A DNA stretch of 64,000 bases from Clarkia xantiana subsp. parviflora (GCA_036873135.1 JAPTYO010000005.1:17132666-17196665), one strand, 5' to 3'; positions 44,938 through 59,300 are shown, numbered from the stretch's first letter. Notes: generated by a model from the sequence alone, not told the origin. Numbers and translations: made by a program.

Positions 44938-46477
44938 CATGCCCCCGAGTCAACCAATGGCCTAACCCTTGATTGACTCTATTTTAGGATGGTATGACAC
45001 GCGCAATTTGAAACCGGGGTTTTACCTTCTTTGTCTGGATGCTTGCTTACCCTTGGATGCGTGTCTCTGACTCTGCCCCCCTGTCTAATGAGATAGAGGA
45101 ATTGTAAATGTCAGAGTAGCACGGACGTGTGCCTAGGCACGCGTCCGTCTGAGGTGGGAGTAATGAACTTAACTCTGCTACAGGTGTATACTCAAAAAAT
45201 ACACACTTGCACAGGGGTGTGATACGAATGCAACTAAGTAATTTACGCTTCCAATTCATGCCGGGATTTCGTCTAAGTGAGGAAAAATTGATTTTGGCCA
45301 AAAATTTTCCTAAGTATGAAATGCTCAAAAATAAAACTATCTTGACAATTCCTCTAAGTATGGGAATATACTTAGCTATAGGTGAAAGGGATAAAAAAGA
45401 TGGTTTTTCCTTGACCTTTAGATTTTATTTAAGGCTAGATGGATGGTGGTGATTAAAACCCTCTAAAAAACCCTATCATCCTTTTAACATAAAAGAGGAG
45501 AGTTAGGAAAATACCTCCTCACCATAGCCACCATCTTCCTTTTTCACTTACCCTTGGAGAGCAAGAAAAGGTTGGAGAGCACCCCCAAGGTAAGGGCTGG
45601 CCGGAATTTCCACCAAGGAGCAGAAATCCAGCCAGCCACCTAGCCGGAATCGACGACGGGAGGGAGCTTGGCCGGAGGCGACGACGCAGCTCCAGGCGGG
45701 AAGCAGCTGACGGCGACGCGGAGACGGCAGGAGCTTGGCTGACGACGGCGAGGCACGGCGACGACGACGGGACGGCGTGGAGGATCGATCGGGGACGGCG
45801 ACATTGGCCGGACATCACCGGCAGGGCACGGCGGGTGAGCGACTGGGCTTTTCTCCGGCGACGGCGACGGTGGGGCGAGCGAGGTCACCTCCGGCGACGG
45901 CAAGGCTCAAATTCCGGCGAGGGACTGATTTTCGGGCGTCTTCAAATTCGAAATCCGGGCCCGTTTACCATATCGGGTCGGGTTTTCCGAAGGTCCGCTC
46001 TTTTCCTTTCCATTACCGTGTAAAACGTCGATTTTTGAATCGTTGATATTTGATTGCCGATGCTTGATTGCCGATGCTTGATTGCCGAAATTTAATTAAG
46101 TGTGGGATTGCCGTAGATAGCCGTTGGTAGTTGTGGATTTTGGGGAAAAATGTTTGCCGGTCGTCCGGATATGGTTTCTTGTCCGATTGGGTTATCCCGG
46201 TCTTGAATTTGATGTCGTGCCGCCGTTGGTGTATTAATCCTTGTTGGAGGGTATAATGGTAATTTTTTCCAAAACCCGACCTTAGGCTTGGATAAAATTA
46301 TTTGACTTGGTTGTTGTGGTGTTCTTGGCTCGTGCTGACTATCTTTGCTGGGTGTCTTTGGATCTTTGATTGTTGTCGTTGGTCGGGTGTCGGAGTATTT
46401 CCGGTTCTTCGGAAATTTTTCTTATCTTGATACTTGTCGTGTCGTGGTAGGTACTATACTCCTGGTGGTGTCCACGT
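44938..46477 (+). other. Upstream region of element C antisense gene
   Basis: No gene recognised before 46478. A TATA-like TATTTAAGG lies at about 45426, followed by AAAACCCTCTAAAAAACCCT. 45580-45960 is GC-rich with many CGGCGACGG repeats and may be a leader; frames there have no known domain. Confidence 0.4.
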
Positions 46478-48909
46478 ATGCAGACTCTTCAGAGACGCCG
46501 TATTCTCCGAAGGATGAGTGAGTTCCTTTTTCTCTTCCTTTTCGGTCGCGTTACTTCCTTTTCTATTGCTAGCTTAGTACCGTGGCCTTCATTGGGGCGT
46601 TAGTCGAAATTTGATTTGTGCTTTGGGGTTTCCTGCTACATTTGCCTTAGGTCTTGCTATCCTGTCAGAGAACCTTCTCACTAGGTCCGATTACAACGAA
46701 CATGTCACTCTAGGAAATATCTGTCCCCTAGATGAGCCTCTGTATCCTTTTCTCCCCTCCTTGGGGAACACTCGAGCGACGGTGACGGAGCCTCCCATAG
46801 GGACGGTCGCCGTATACCCTTCTCAGATCCGATTCGGGCTGAGACTGCCTTACTGTGACGAGCTTATAGAGTTGAGCAGGTTTTTCAGGATTTCTCCTGT
46901 GAACCTTGCCCCAGTGCCCTCCGTGTCTGGGTGGGCTTCCGGGTATTGTGCCATTGGTACTCCTGGAAGTACTCTCTCGTTCTATTCCGATGCTTCTATC
47001 GGTTCCAGTACCGGACGAGGGTGGGGTTTGCGAGTTTCGTAACTCGCCATCCGACCTTCAAAGATCCCCGATTCTCTGATTTCGGGTTGAGTGGGGTCGA
47101 GTGGGATACCTCCCTCCGTTTCGTGACCCAGATTGACAATTCAGCCAGTCACTGGGCTAAGCATTACTTCTTCATTACGGACCGATACGTCACTTGGTCG
47201 GTCCTGAATGAGGATCGATCCGATGGTTGGCCTGCTTTTGGAGAGTTCTCTTCAGATGACTTGAAGACTATGAAGATCATTCACGAGAGCAACAGGACCC
47301 GGTCTTACTGTCCCGTGTCCTTAGTGACTGAGACGGATCTTTACGAGGCCGGGATCAGTCTGACTCCTGACTCCGGGGGTTCGGTATGTCGCTTGGTCTT
47401 TCCATCTTTATTTACCTTCTGCTCTTCCTTTGTAGGTTGGTTTCATGGAAAAACCTATAACGTGCAGGGAGCCCCTGTTGATCTGAGCAAGAGGAAGGCT
47501 CCTTCCGGTTCTACTTTGAAGAAATCCCCCATGCCTGGGAAGAAGGCTGGGGCCTCTGGTATGCTTCCTCCTATTTGCTTCTTTATGGTATAACCTATGT
47601 TTTCCTTATCTTGTTTTTCTTACCTTGCTAGGGCGCTCCCCCTTGGTGACTGAGAGGGTCGTCTCCGTTGGCAGAGATTCTGGACCTTCCAAGTCCAAAC
47701 CGCGGAGGTCTGATTCTGAGGCCGGGGCCTCGGCTGCTAAGAGAAAGAAGGCTGTAGATCCTGCTTCGCCTACTGCTTGTCCTCCGACCCTATCTCGTGA
47801 TAAGGAGATGGTGGTCGAAGAGGTGCCTTCCCTGGCTGACAAAGGGAAGCGACCTGCTGGTGGTGGTTCCCCTGCCCCCCAGCCGAGGGCACGGTCCTCA
47901 GGTATGATCTTTACCTTACTGCTGATCCTTCTATGTTTATATTATCCTTTGACTTGCTTTGCTTGTGTAGGTGGGCCTCCGACTTTAAGTCGGAAGGATT
48001 TCGCACGGCTCACTGATGAAGATGTTATTGGGTCTGAGTGGACTCCCTTCGCTGGTCTGAAGGAGTTCCACCTCGATAGCACCTCCTCTTTGCGGACTCC
48101 TGAGGTTGGCGTCCGCGTACTCCGTGGCGCCGTCCCCCCTGGCGATCGTGTTGCTCCGCCCAAGTCTCCTGGGGAGACTCGGCGCTTTGTTCAGGGGGTA
48201 CTCTCTCGTTATGCACCTGTGAGTTGTTCCTTGCTTTCCTTTTATTACTTTCATAATGGCTATCTTTCGGTTATTCACCCTTTGCTTGTATTGTTAGGGT
48301 ATATCTGACATGGTGAACATGTCCTCGCTCGTGCTCGAGTTATCTGACGAGAGGAAGACCCTTGAGGACAGCCAGGTCTCTCTCAAGGCGGAGGTCGCCA
48401 CTGCTGCTGAGAAGGCGCATATATCTGATTTGAGGCTGCAGGAGCTCCAGAGCCAGGTGTCCTTGCTTGAAGCCACTGTGGGCAGTTTGCGTCGGGAAGC
48501 TGAGGTTGCTGCGTCGCTTCATTCTGAGGAGCTGCAGAAGTTGGAGACTAAGTGTCGGGCGGAGGAGAGGGCTATCGCGGTATCTGAGTACAAGGCCTCC
48601 TCTGCCTTCACCGCCGATTATAGCACGCGTCTCACCCAGGAGATGAACCAGTTCGGCGAGTATCTGGTTGATCACATTTACCGGATTGATCCTCAGTTCC
48701 CGTTTGGTGACCTTGGTGACTTTGGGCCATATGCCACTGGCTACGCCACTGTTCTGATGGGTCAGGCTGCTGTCGCAGACGAGGCTGCCCCAGCCCAGGT
48801 GGATGCTACACCCGTCGAGATTGGTACCTCAGACTCCTCTTCCTCATCTATTTCCGCTGGAGGTTCAGCTTCAGGGGGTGAGGGTGACTCCCCCGAAGGT
48901 TCTGACTGA
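46478..48909 (+). pseudogene. Element C antisense intron-containing gene (one frameshift)
   Basis: Predicted exons are 46478-46517 (donor GTGAGT), 46651-about 47378, 47436-47558, 47632-47901, 47971-48218 and 48298-48909 (stop TGA). Acceptors end in TAG and phases agree from exon 3 on; the exon 2 donor is uncertain. The N-terminal domain has PSQIRFGLRLPYCDELIEL and ASHWAKHYFFITDRYVTWSV, matching the element A antisense product. Then follow a basic Ser/Pro-rich linker, a second conserved stretch, a coiled coil (VLELSDERKTLEDSQVSLK onward) and a Ser/Gly/acidic tail, about 670 aa in all. A missing base in a C-run near 46908-46912 breaks exon 2. It is antisense to element C, between its gag gene and 3' LTR. 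Probably a Transposase_28-like protein; role unknown. Confidence 0.72.
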
Positions 48910-50355
48910 CTTGTTTATCTCATACTATCCTTGTATATATAACTACACTCCTTCTCCCCTTCTATGGGTTGAGTGTCTTTTGAGATTGTGATGGTGTTTG
49001 TTGTTACTTTCCTTTGCCGCATTGTGTTGTTGACTACGTGGTTCATTTGCCTTTATGTTAATGCTTCTCATGCTTTTGTATATATCTCTTCTCATGATGC
49101 CTCCCTATGCCTTGTGTATGGCTCTTTGGGTATGGACCCTTCCCTTGGTATATTTCCTTTACTTATCCTTCTTTCGTGGTTTCCTTCATGTCATACCTGT
49201 CATTTCATAAAGGAAAAAACATTACTTGTTCTTCACATTACTTTACTTAGAAATTTCTTTCTCATGGTATCCTTCTAAGCATGGTATCCTTCTAAGCATG
49301 ATATGATGATCTCTTCTGATACCCCTTACACGGTATACGTTGTACTGTTAGACCAAAGATACGCTCTTGGTGGGCGTCGAAATCTGTTCACGAGACAGGC
49401 TCTCGGACGGCACAGGTTAGTCCACCGATACCTTCTTGACGGGTGTCAAACTGTTCACGAGACAGGCTCTCGGACGGCACTTAACGTTTCACAGGATAGG
49501 CTCCCGGAGGGCACAGGTTAGTCCACCGATACCTTCTTGACGGGTGTCAAACTGTTCACGAGACAGGCTCTCGGACGGCACTTAACGTTTCACAGGATAG
49601 GCTCCCGGAGGGCACAGGTTAGACCAAAGATACGCTCCTGGTGGGCGTCGAACTGGTAGTTTGAAATCTACCTCAAGATACGCTCTTGGGGGCGTCGAAT
49701 CTGGTAGGTTGCAAATCTACCTCAAGATACGCTCCTGGGGGCGTCGAATTCGTAGTTTTTGGAAACCACTCTCAAGATACGCTCTTGGTGCGTCGAAGTC
49801 GTAGTGTAATAACTACTCTCAAGATACGCTCTTGGGGGCGTCGAAGGTTGTAGTATGAACACTACTCTCAAGATACGCTCTTGGGGGCGTCGAAGTTCGT
49901 AGTTTTTGGAAACCACTCTCAAGATACGCTCTTGGTGCGTCGAAGGTCGTAGTATGAACACTACTCTCAAGATACGCTCTTGGGGGCGTCGAATGTCGTA
50001 GTACGAAGACTACTCTCAAGATACGCTCTTGGGGGCGTCGAATGTCGTAGTACGAAGACTACTCTCAAGATACGCTCTTGGGGGCGTCGAAGGTTGTTGA
50101 CTTGAAGTCATATCTGTGTAAGGATAACTTGGTGATTGTAACATCACATTCACTGGTAAATACTTTTGAATAACTACTACTCTCTTAGGAGCATTCATGT
50201 TTTTGTACACTCGGGATGCCTTGGTGCACCAAGACATCCTTTGTAGGAAATCAAAGATAGTTCTAGAGTTGGAGTAACTTCATGAGTTCTCCTTCTCAAG
50301 AGTTGTTTTTTGAAAAGCTTGTAAAGCTAAAACATGCGAAATGCTAGATATGAAA
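48910..50355. repeat. Element C minisatellite block between convergent genes
   Basis: Two repeat types. From about 49330 to 49655 long units share CACGAGACAGGCTCTCGG and CACCGATACCTTCTTGACGG. From about 49620 to 50100 at least nine units of about 49 bp share CTCAAGATACGCTCTTGG and GGGGCGTCGAA. 48910-49300 and 50100-50355 hold no feature. The block separates the antisense gene stop (48909) from the gag-type ORF stop (50356). Confidence 0.88.
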
Positions 50356-53300
50356 CTAAGGATATGGGGTGGTCACTGTGTCTGTTGCCACGTACTCCTT
50401 GAAGCTTCCATTGTAGATCATTTCTTCTGATGGGTTCCGATAGTAATCGTTAGCCCCGTTAAACATCCAATGGACGGCAAGTAAGTCTAGTGGGCCTCGT
50501 GAAGGCCCGGAAGGTCCAGAGGCCCAGTACGAAGAGCCCCGACGTAGGCGGGCTCGACATAGGAGCTGTACGCTCCTGATAAGAAGCCTCTGAGTAGGCC
50601 CCGATATGCCTTGGTAAAGGCCCCGATGATAAAGCCCCGCAGAGGCTGGACCTGTCCCGCAGAGACTGAAGGTCCTGGGTGGTGATCTAGAATGGAACAA
50701 CTCTGGAGTCCCCGACAAGAGTCGGGACTTGGGATCAGAGGATAAGACCGAGAAACCCGCCTACCAGATAGAGTAGTGGGAGACGGTTAAAGATAACGGA
50801 TAAGTTCCCCCGAGATACGCAGGGCGTGCCCGAGATACACGGAGTATGGGTAAGATACGCGGAGCGTGGGGCGAAATATACGGAATCCCCCGAGATATAC
50901 GGAATCGTGGCTATAACGGTCAAGCTTGGCCTCAGGTAACTCTGGGTGACTTCGTCTCCTATATAAAGGAGGAAGTTACCCCAGAAAACCCTAATTCAGT
51001 CACGAGCTTAGACTTTTGCTTACCACTCCATTGATTACTGTACTCATTTAAGCATCGGAGAGGGATTCTGGGTCACCACCCAGGTCATCCCCTTGTGCAG
51101 GACCACGCGGAGCTTAGGAGTCCGAGCATTCCGTCAAGGACGTAACAGAGCTTCGCCCGTGATCCAACATTGGCGCCGTCTGTGGGAAACTGACAAAAAG
51201 TCAAGATAGTCTCTACCAGATCAATGGCCGGTGGTGGCAAGAAGAAGCAAGTCCCAGCTGGCAGTTCTCGTCCCGCAGGAACTGTGAACTCTCCGTTGCC
51301 GGAACGTGTTGCTGAAGAAGGTGAGAACCCCGCTCTCTCTCAGACAGGGGGACGTGGTGATGAGGTCTCAGTCCGAGACGCTGGAAGGGACAGGCAAGAG
51401 ATCCCTCGTAGGGGAGAGGATGGCGCTCCACCAAACCTGGTGGGCACTGGAGCTGGAGATGCCCCACGAAGGGAAGAAGGGTCGTCTTCGAACTCGGAGT
51501 TGGCCAAAGCAGTAGCGGAGGCCATGCCAATGTTCTTGGCTGCCATGGAGGCCTTGCTGGACAAAAGAGAGGCCGCTAGGAAGGCGGAGGAGTTGCCTCC
51601 GCGAGAAGAGTTACCACCACCCCCACCGAGGGTGGACCCAGAGGAGCAGGAGGTTCCGCCCCGGAACAAGGGTAAGGAACCTATGCAGCCAGAGAAGTTC
51701 GTGGTTGACGGCCCTGGGCCAGTGCAGAATAGGACCATCCCCCTGAATGGTCCCCTCACCGCTGACCAGGTGGTGAGAATTATTAGCATCTACACGGGCG
51801 ACCAAAAGCAGATGACCTCGGAGCTCAGGGATCGATCCAGCCATCCTTTCGTACAACGGCTGATCGACACCGTTGCCCCGCCAGGGATAGGTATCCCGAC
51901 GATCGAAGCATATGATGGGGAAGGAGACCCGGTCCGCCATGTGCAAAGACATGTTCAGGCATGCATGGGTAGGACTTCAAACGAAGATTTGATATGCTCG
52001 CTGTTCCCGATAACCCTCGGAGAGAGGGCCATGACCTGGTTCTTCAGCCTTCCGCCAGGAAGTATCACGTGCTGGGCTGACATGCACGACCGCTTCATCA
52101 AGCAGTACCAAGGTCGGAGACGTCTCTTGAAGAGTGTACGGGCCTTAACCCAGGTGGTGCAGAGGCCCGACGAATCGTTGGCATACTATTACCAACGGTT
52201 CACTGCCAGCGCCGCGGAGGTCGACGAAGAAATCTCGGAAGGAGAGATGATACGCACCTTCCTGAGGAACCTAAGTGCCCCATACGGCTCTGACCTAATG
52301 CATAGTGTGGCCGCGAAGGCTATATGGAGCATGGAGGCCCTGCAAGCGAGGGTGAAGCAGCAAATTGATGTCCAGGAGTCAAAAATCGCTGCTGGAGAGC
52401 TAGATCCCCCGAAATCGGGGAGAGGAAAGGCGTCATCCAAGCTGTCGGATGATCGCAGGAGAAGCGATAAGTCGGAGGGGAGTAGAAACCGAGGCCGTCC
52501 CGACCGGAAAGAAGACAAGCGTCCCGCAGGGAAAGACAATCGAGAGGGTCGCGTCACCCCCATCAACACCTCGATGGCCTCTGTATTAGCCGTGATGGAG
52601 CGACAAGGCCTCGTTCGATACCCCCCAAGGAAGGAAGGCGAATATCTGGGAGGCCGCCCGGATCGTTACTGTCGTTACCATCGGGCCAGTGGTCACGACA
52701 CCGAGAATTGTCGGGAGCTGAAGAAAGAGATCGAAAAGCTGATCCAGAAGGGGAAGCTGAAAGAATTTGTCGGGAAGGGACGATGCCGATCCCGTTCCAG
52801 AAGTAGGTCCCGCTCCCGTTCGAAATCCCGCGACCGATCCCCGAAGAAGAAGAAGGTGGAACAGGAAGCCTCAGGGTCGGGAGCTCGCCGAGAGAGGCGC
52901 GGAACCATCAACGTCATCCATGGAGGAATGGCAGCAGGAGGTGATACCTCTGCTTCTCGTGAAAACTATGCTTCGCGCATCTCTGCTGCGGTGGTGTTAG
53001 GGAAAAGGTCCCGGTCGTGGACCCTAAAGGAGGAGATGGTGATCTCTTTCTCAGCGGAGGACCTGGCTGGTGTGGAGAGCCCTCACGACGACGCATTGGT
53101 CGTGACCCTTGATGTGGACGGATTCGAGATGAAGCGGATCCTGATAGATGGAGGAAGCTCCTCCGATATTCTTTTCTTAGACGCCCTGGAAGCCATGGGG
53201 AAAACGAAGAAAGACCTAACGCGGGTGGACTTCCCGATGGTAGGATTCTCTGGCGCCACCTCCTATCCATTAGGAATGATTACCTTACCAGTAGAGTTTG

Positions 53301-56300
53301 GTAGTGGCTGGAAGGTGGAAAAACGGAACGTGGATTTCGTTGTAGTGGAGTCTGCGGGAGCATACAACGCGATCATCGGGAGGACTACCATCAACCCTCT
53401 TATGGCCGTCGCCTCGACGGTCCACCAAAAAATGAAGTTCCCGACTGATAACGGGGTAGGAGAGGTCAAGGGTGACCAAGTGGCGTCGCGGAAATGCTAC
53501 GTTAACGCCACCCGACGGAGAAGGAGGGAGACCATGACTGTCCTCCAGACAGATACTGATCCTCGGGAAGAGTATGGGCGTCCCGCCCCCATGGAGGACT
53601 TGAAAGAAGTGGAGATCGATGGGCCTCAGAGGAAGGTGAAAATCGGCTCTGCCCTGTCGGATGAAAGAGCACGAGAGTTGATCGAACTCTTGAAGGAGTT
53701 TAAAGAGCTGTTTGCCTGGTCCCCAAGTGATATGCCAGGAATCAGTCCCGACGTAATAGTGCACGAGCTCAAGATTGACCCCGCGATCAAGCCTATCGCG
53801 CAGAGGAGACGTCCGATGGGCGCGGACAAGAGGATCGCGATTCAGCAGGAGGTGGGCAGACTGCTCGATGCTGGATTCATCAAGGAGCTCCGATTCCAGA
53901 CTTGGGTGGCTAACCCAGTGCTGGTGCGAAAAAGTAATGGAAAGTGGCGAATGTGTGTTGACTTCCGCGACTTAAACAAAGCCTGCCCGAAGGACTGCTA
54001 CCCACTTCCAAGGATTGACCAGCTGGTGGATGCTACATCGGGACATGAGCTGCTGAGCTTCATGGATGCATATTCGGGGTACAACCAGATTAAGATGGCG
54101 AAGGATGATGCCCCCCATACAGCCTTCTATGCCGACAGCGATGTCTACCATTATGACGTGATGCCCTTCGGATTGATCAATGCCGGAGCAACTTACCAGC
54201 GGATGGTGAACAAGTTGTTCGGGGACATGCTAGGGAAAACCATGGAGGCGTATGTGGACGACATGCTGGTGAAGTCCCGACAGGCAGGAGACCATGTCCA
54301 GAATTTGACGGCAGCATTTGAGCGGATGAAGTTTCATCAGGTTCGGCTGAATCCCGACAAATGCGCTTTTGGGGTGAACTCGGGGAAGTTCCTAGGGTTC
54401 ATGGTGAGCCAGAGAGGAATCGAGGTGAACCCTGAGAAGCTGCGAGCAATCGAGGAGATGCAGTCCCCGAAGAATCATCGGGAGGGCCAGGTGCTGAATG
54501 GCCGGTTGGCCGCGATGAATCGCTTTCTATCCAAAGCGAGCGATCGAGCTATGCCATTTTTTGATGTGCTGAGGGCCAACAAGAAGTTCGAGTGGACCGA
54601 CAAGTGTGAGGAAGCATTCCAGGCACTAAAACAGCACCTCCGCACCCTTCCGCCATTAGCGAAACCAGTTCCAGGCGAGCCGCTCTATCTCTATTTGGCT
54701 GTTTCTGAGGTGGCTGTTAGTTCTGTTTTAATTAAAATTGTCAAGGGCAACCAAGTCCCGATTTATTATGTAAGCAAGGCATTTGCTAAGTCCGAAATAA
54801 ATTATCCCGCCATTGAGAAGTATCTCTTCGCGTTGATTATTGCCGCCCGAAAACTGCGACCTTACTTCCATGCCCATGAAGTCACGGTATTGACTAACCA
54901 GCCCTTGAAACACTTTTTGAACCGACCGGAGGCGTCGGGGAGATTGGTGAAATGGGCCATCGAGCTGACAGAATTCCGCATTCATTTCGCTCCGAGAACC
55001 GCTATCAAAGGCCAGGCATTGGCAGATTTTATAGCTGAGTCTACGGCACCCGATCTGGAAGTAACGGGTCCCGCAGAGGGGGCAGCCATGGAAGAAGTCC
55101 CGACAACAGAACGACAGCCAGAACAGCCAAATGAGGAGAATACGTGGGAGATGTACACCGATGGTTCATCGAGTGTAGAAGGCTCGGGGGCAGGATTCGT
55201 ATTGATACCGCCCGGCGGAGGCGAGCCTTTACGATATGCCCTGGCGTTGACATTCAAAGCCACCAATAACGAAGCGGAGTATGAGGCTCTTATCACGGGC
55301 CTCAAGATCGCCAAGGGTACGGGGGTCGATCATTTAAAAGTTAAGTGCGATGCTAGCTTGGTTGTAAATCAAGTCCAGGGGAACTATGAAGCTAAGAGCC
55401 CGACGATGAAGAAGTATTTGCACGAGGTGCAGACTTTGAAGGGAAGCTTCAAAAGTTTTGATATCGAGGCCATCCCCAGGGAAGAAAACGCGGAAGCAGA
55501 TGCCTTGAGCAAATTCGCTCTGGGAGTAGCCCCCGAGGAGAATCGGAGGGTCCATTTCCTAGAGAGGGTGATCATCTCAAACATCGACCCGGTGGAGGTC
55601 TGTGCTGTTGGGACAGGATCGGAAGAAGAGGAGAAGCCCACCTGGATGACCCCGATGGTCACGTACCTGACTACGGGAGTACTCCCCGATGATAAAGTGG
55701 CAGCCGTCAGGTTGCGGCGGATTGCAGATAACTACGCGATGGTGGACAACCAGTTATACAAAAAAGGGTACGTAAAGCCTTTCTTAAAATGCGTAGCAGA
55801 GCCTGATACAAATCGGATCTTGAGGGAGCTTCACGAAGGAGTCGCGGCCTGCCATGAAGGGGCCCGATCTCTAGTAAGGAAAGCGTTGAACTTAGGCTAC
55901 TACTGGCCCTCGATGAACAAAGAAGCGACGGCGATGGTCCAATCCTGTGATGCATGCCAGAGGTACGCCCCAAATATCGTAGCTCCTGCCGCGGACCTGA
56001 TGCCCATCAGCAGTGCATGGCCCTTTGCGCAATGGGGAATTGACTTGGTGGGACCACTCCCCCAAGCGAGAGGTCAGTGCAAGTACTTACTCGTGGCCAT
56101 TGACTATTTCTCAAAGTGGATAGAGGCCAAAGCGTTGGCTAGAACGACGGGGCAGCAGATCCTCAGATTCCTTCAGACTCAGATCATATCCCGGTATGGG
56201 GTCCCGCGAGTGCTGATCAGCGACAATGGCCCTCCGTTCAATGGGACACAGTTGAAGGAGTACCTGGAAGAATTGAATATTGAGCATCGGACCGCTTCAG

Positions 56301-59300
56301 TCCGCCACGCCCAGACCAATGGCCAGGTAGAATCAGCCAACAAGATCGTGATGGATGGCTTGAAGAAGAGAGTCTATGCCCTACAGGGCCATTGGCTGGA
56401 TGAGCTCGAGAATGTGCTATGGGCTGTGAGAACAACACCCAAGCAATCAACAGGAGAAACTCCGTTTGGCCTGGTTTATGGCACGAAGGCAGTTGCTCCC
56501 GTGGAAATAGCGGTGGCGTCCCATCGCGCGAAATACTACGAGCCTCTGACAAATGAGGAGATGAGACGTCTGGACTTAGACCTACTCGAGGAGAAGAGGT
56601 GGAAGGCTGATGAAGTCCAGGCCCGAATGCGACTGGCAACAGCCCGATATTACAATCGGCGTGTCAGGTCCCGACAATTCTTCGTGGGAGAACTTGTCTG
56701 GCGGAGGAACGAGTTTGTTCATCAAGATCAGATCAACAAGCTGTCACCAAAATGGGAGGGACCCTACAAGATCGTGGGGATGCCAGTGCCCAATGCATAC
56801 AAGTTAGAGGATCTCGAAGGCAAGACGTTGAAGCATTCCTTCAGTGGTGAACATTTGAAGAAGTATCATGTTTGATATGAAGCCGCCACGAATGGCGCAA
56901 ATTGTCTACCAATAAAATCCGATGTAAGCCTACTTTGAATTATTAGTGAATAAAAGAAGTTGCCTTCCGATTAAAATGCTTCCGAATTTATTCTCACTAT
57001 TAATAAGACGTCCTGAGTGACGCGACAAAAGCCTTCCGAGGTATGATGAAAGCCCCGCGGGGGACGCATAAGTCGTCTATATGGCGCGGCCAAAAGCCTT
57101 AACAGGTATGGACAAAAGCCCTACGGGGTACACGTAAGTCGTCTATATGATGCAATCAAAAGCCTAGGTACGAAAAGACCCTGAAGGGTCCGCGTAAGTC
57201 GTCTATACGATGCGGCCAAAAGCCTTAACGGGTACGAATAAAGGCGTCCGGTGGAGACGCGACAAAAGCCCTAGGGGGCATGAACATGGCCTTGAAAGGC
57301 AGGGATGAGAAACCTTAAGTGGTAAAGTCCCGATTTTGGACAAGAAACCTTAAGTGGTAAAGTCCCGATTTTGGACAAGAAACCTTAAGTGGTAAAGTCC
57401 CGATTCTGGACGAGAAACCTTAAGTGGTGAAGTCCCCGATTCTGGACGAGAAACCTTAAGTGGTGAAGTCCCCGATTTAGGACGAGAAGCCTTAAGTGGT
57501 GAAGTCCCGATTTTGGACGAGAAACCTTAAATGGTGAAGTCCCGATTTTGGACGTATGAAGTCATTTTAATAATGCATCGGAACGTTCTGAGTAACGAAT
57601 TTTAAGCCGCTTTGAGTAAAGTGCAAATGATCATCAATACCAAAACAGAAAAGAAATTCCTTAGATAAAGGCTTGAAGGCCAAAAAGAGGTGCGATACAA
57701 AGGAATTCGTTACAAAGGAGAAAGGCAATAAGGACTAAAGGGTGCAGATATTAAGCTCAATCCTTATTGGCGGTGTCAGCAGGAGTTGGGCCCACGGAGT
57801 TGGTGGCAGAAGGCTCCACAAGATCAGCCGTTAGAGGAATGACTATTAGAATCATGGGATCGAGGAGTTTCCGATGAAGAAGTAGCTCCTCTTCACTCTG
57901 AACTTGTGGTATGCATTTCCGGCCTTGAGCATCGGCCTCTTTGGCGGAAATGATATATCCCTCCCGGAGAGCTGCATCATAAGCAGTGCTGAAAATCTCG
58001 TTTAGAACATAGTCGAAGTTGAAAGGCTTCCTTCCCTCGAAACCAGATCCACCATCTGAAATTAGCCATTGAAAGGAATCTTAAGCCCATTCGAAAAAAT
58101 ACAATTAAGCTAAGCAAAGAGACAAGCGAACGATGAAGAAGAAAACCTTACCAGACATGGTAAAGTCTTGAATCACTTGAGGAATAAAAGACATGGGGAG
58201 AAGAAAACTTCAGGTCCAAAAACGGAGGTACTTCCGAAAATGGAGACGGTGAAGAAGAATATTGCCCAGGCCTTGGCTTTTTATAAGCAAAATGACAGAT
58301 TGGACGGACTTAATCTGAACCGTTGAAGATGAAACAATTCAATCTCGACCGTCGAAGACTAAGGGACAATACAGAAAAGACAATGCTGACGTGATGAGTG
58401 CCTTTTTCAGAAAACGACAGTCACGCTGATGTGAGCGTCGTTTCTCTATCCTCAGGCATTTAATGCTGCAGTAGCCGAGGAGACTCCTCGGATTTGGCAA
58501 CTGCACATGGGGCCCAGAGTAATCATAAGAAAGAGACTCTGACATGTGACAGTCACACGCGAAGATCAAAACCTCCGACGGTGGCATCGGAGGATACAAA
58601 GACAAAAGCCTCTAACTGAGGTATCAGAAATTGCGAAGGTAAAAGGCTCCGACGGTGATATCGGAAAAGCCGAAAAGTCAAAAAGCCTCCGACGGCCAAG
58701 TTTTGGAAGATATAAAGGCAAAGGCCTCCGATGATAAGGTTGGCAGACATGAGATCAGAAGACACGATGGACTAAAAGTCCCCCATGTCTTGGGGGCAAA
58801 TGATGGGTTCCGATAGTAATCGTTAGCCCCGTTAAACATCCAATGGACGGCAAGTAAGTCCAGTGGGCCTCGTGAAGGCCCGGAAGGTCCAGAGGCCCAG
58901 TACGAAGAGCCCCGACGTAGGCGGGCCCGACATAGGAGCTGTACGCTCCTGATAAGAAGCCTCTGAGTAGGCCCCGATATGCCTTGGTAAAGGCCCCGAT
59001 GATAAAGCCCCGCAGAGGCTGGACCTGTCCCGCAGAGACTGAAGGTCCTGGGTGGTGATCTAGAATGGAACAACTCTGGAGTCCCCGACAAGAGTCGGGA
59101 CTTGGGATCAGAGGATAAGACCGAGAAACCCGCCTACCAGATAGAGTAGTGGGAGACGGTTAAAGATAACGGATAAGTTCCCCCGAGATACGCAGGGCGT
59201 GCCCGAGATACACGGAGTATGGGTAAGATACGCGGAGCGTGGGGCGAAATATACGGAATCCCCCGAGATATACGGAATCGTGGCTATAACGGTCAAGCTT

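Noticed and set aside
49722..50237. Repetitive peptides (RVVFILRPST-like) on the minus strand
   Set aside because: Translation of the element C minisatellite; repeats keep frame only by unit length.
50356..50718. 120-codon minus-strand frame crossing the element B 5' LTR border
   Set aside because: It is the last codons of the element C ORF read into the inserted LTR.
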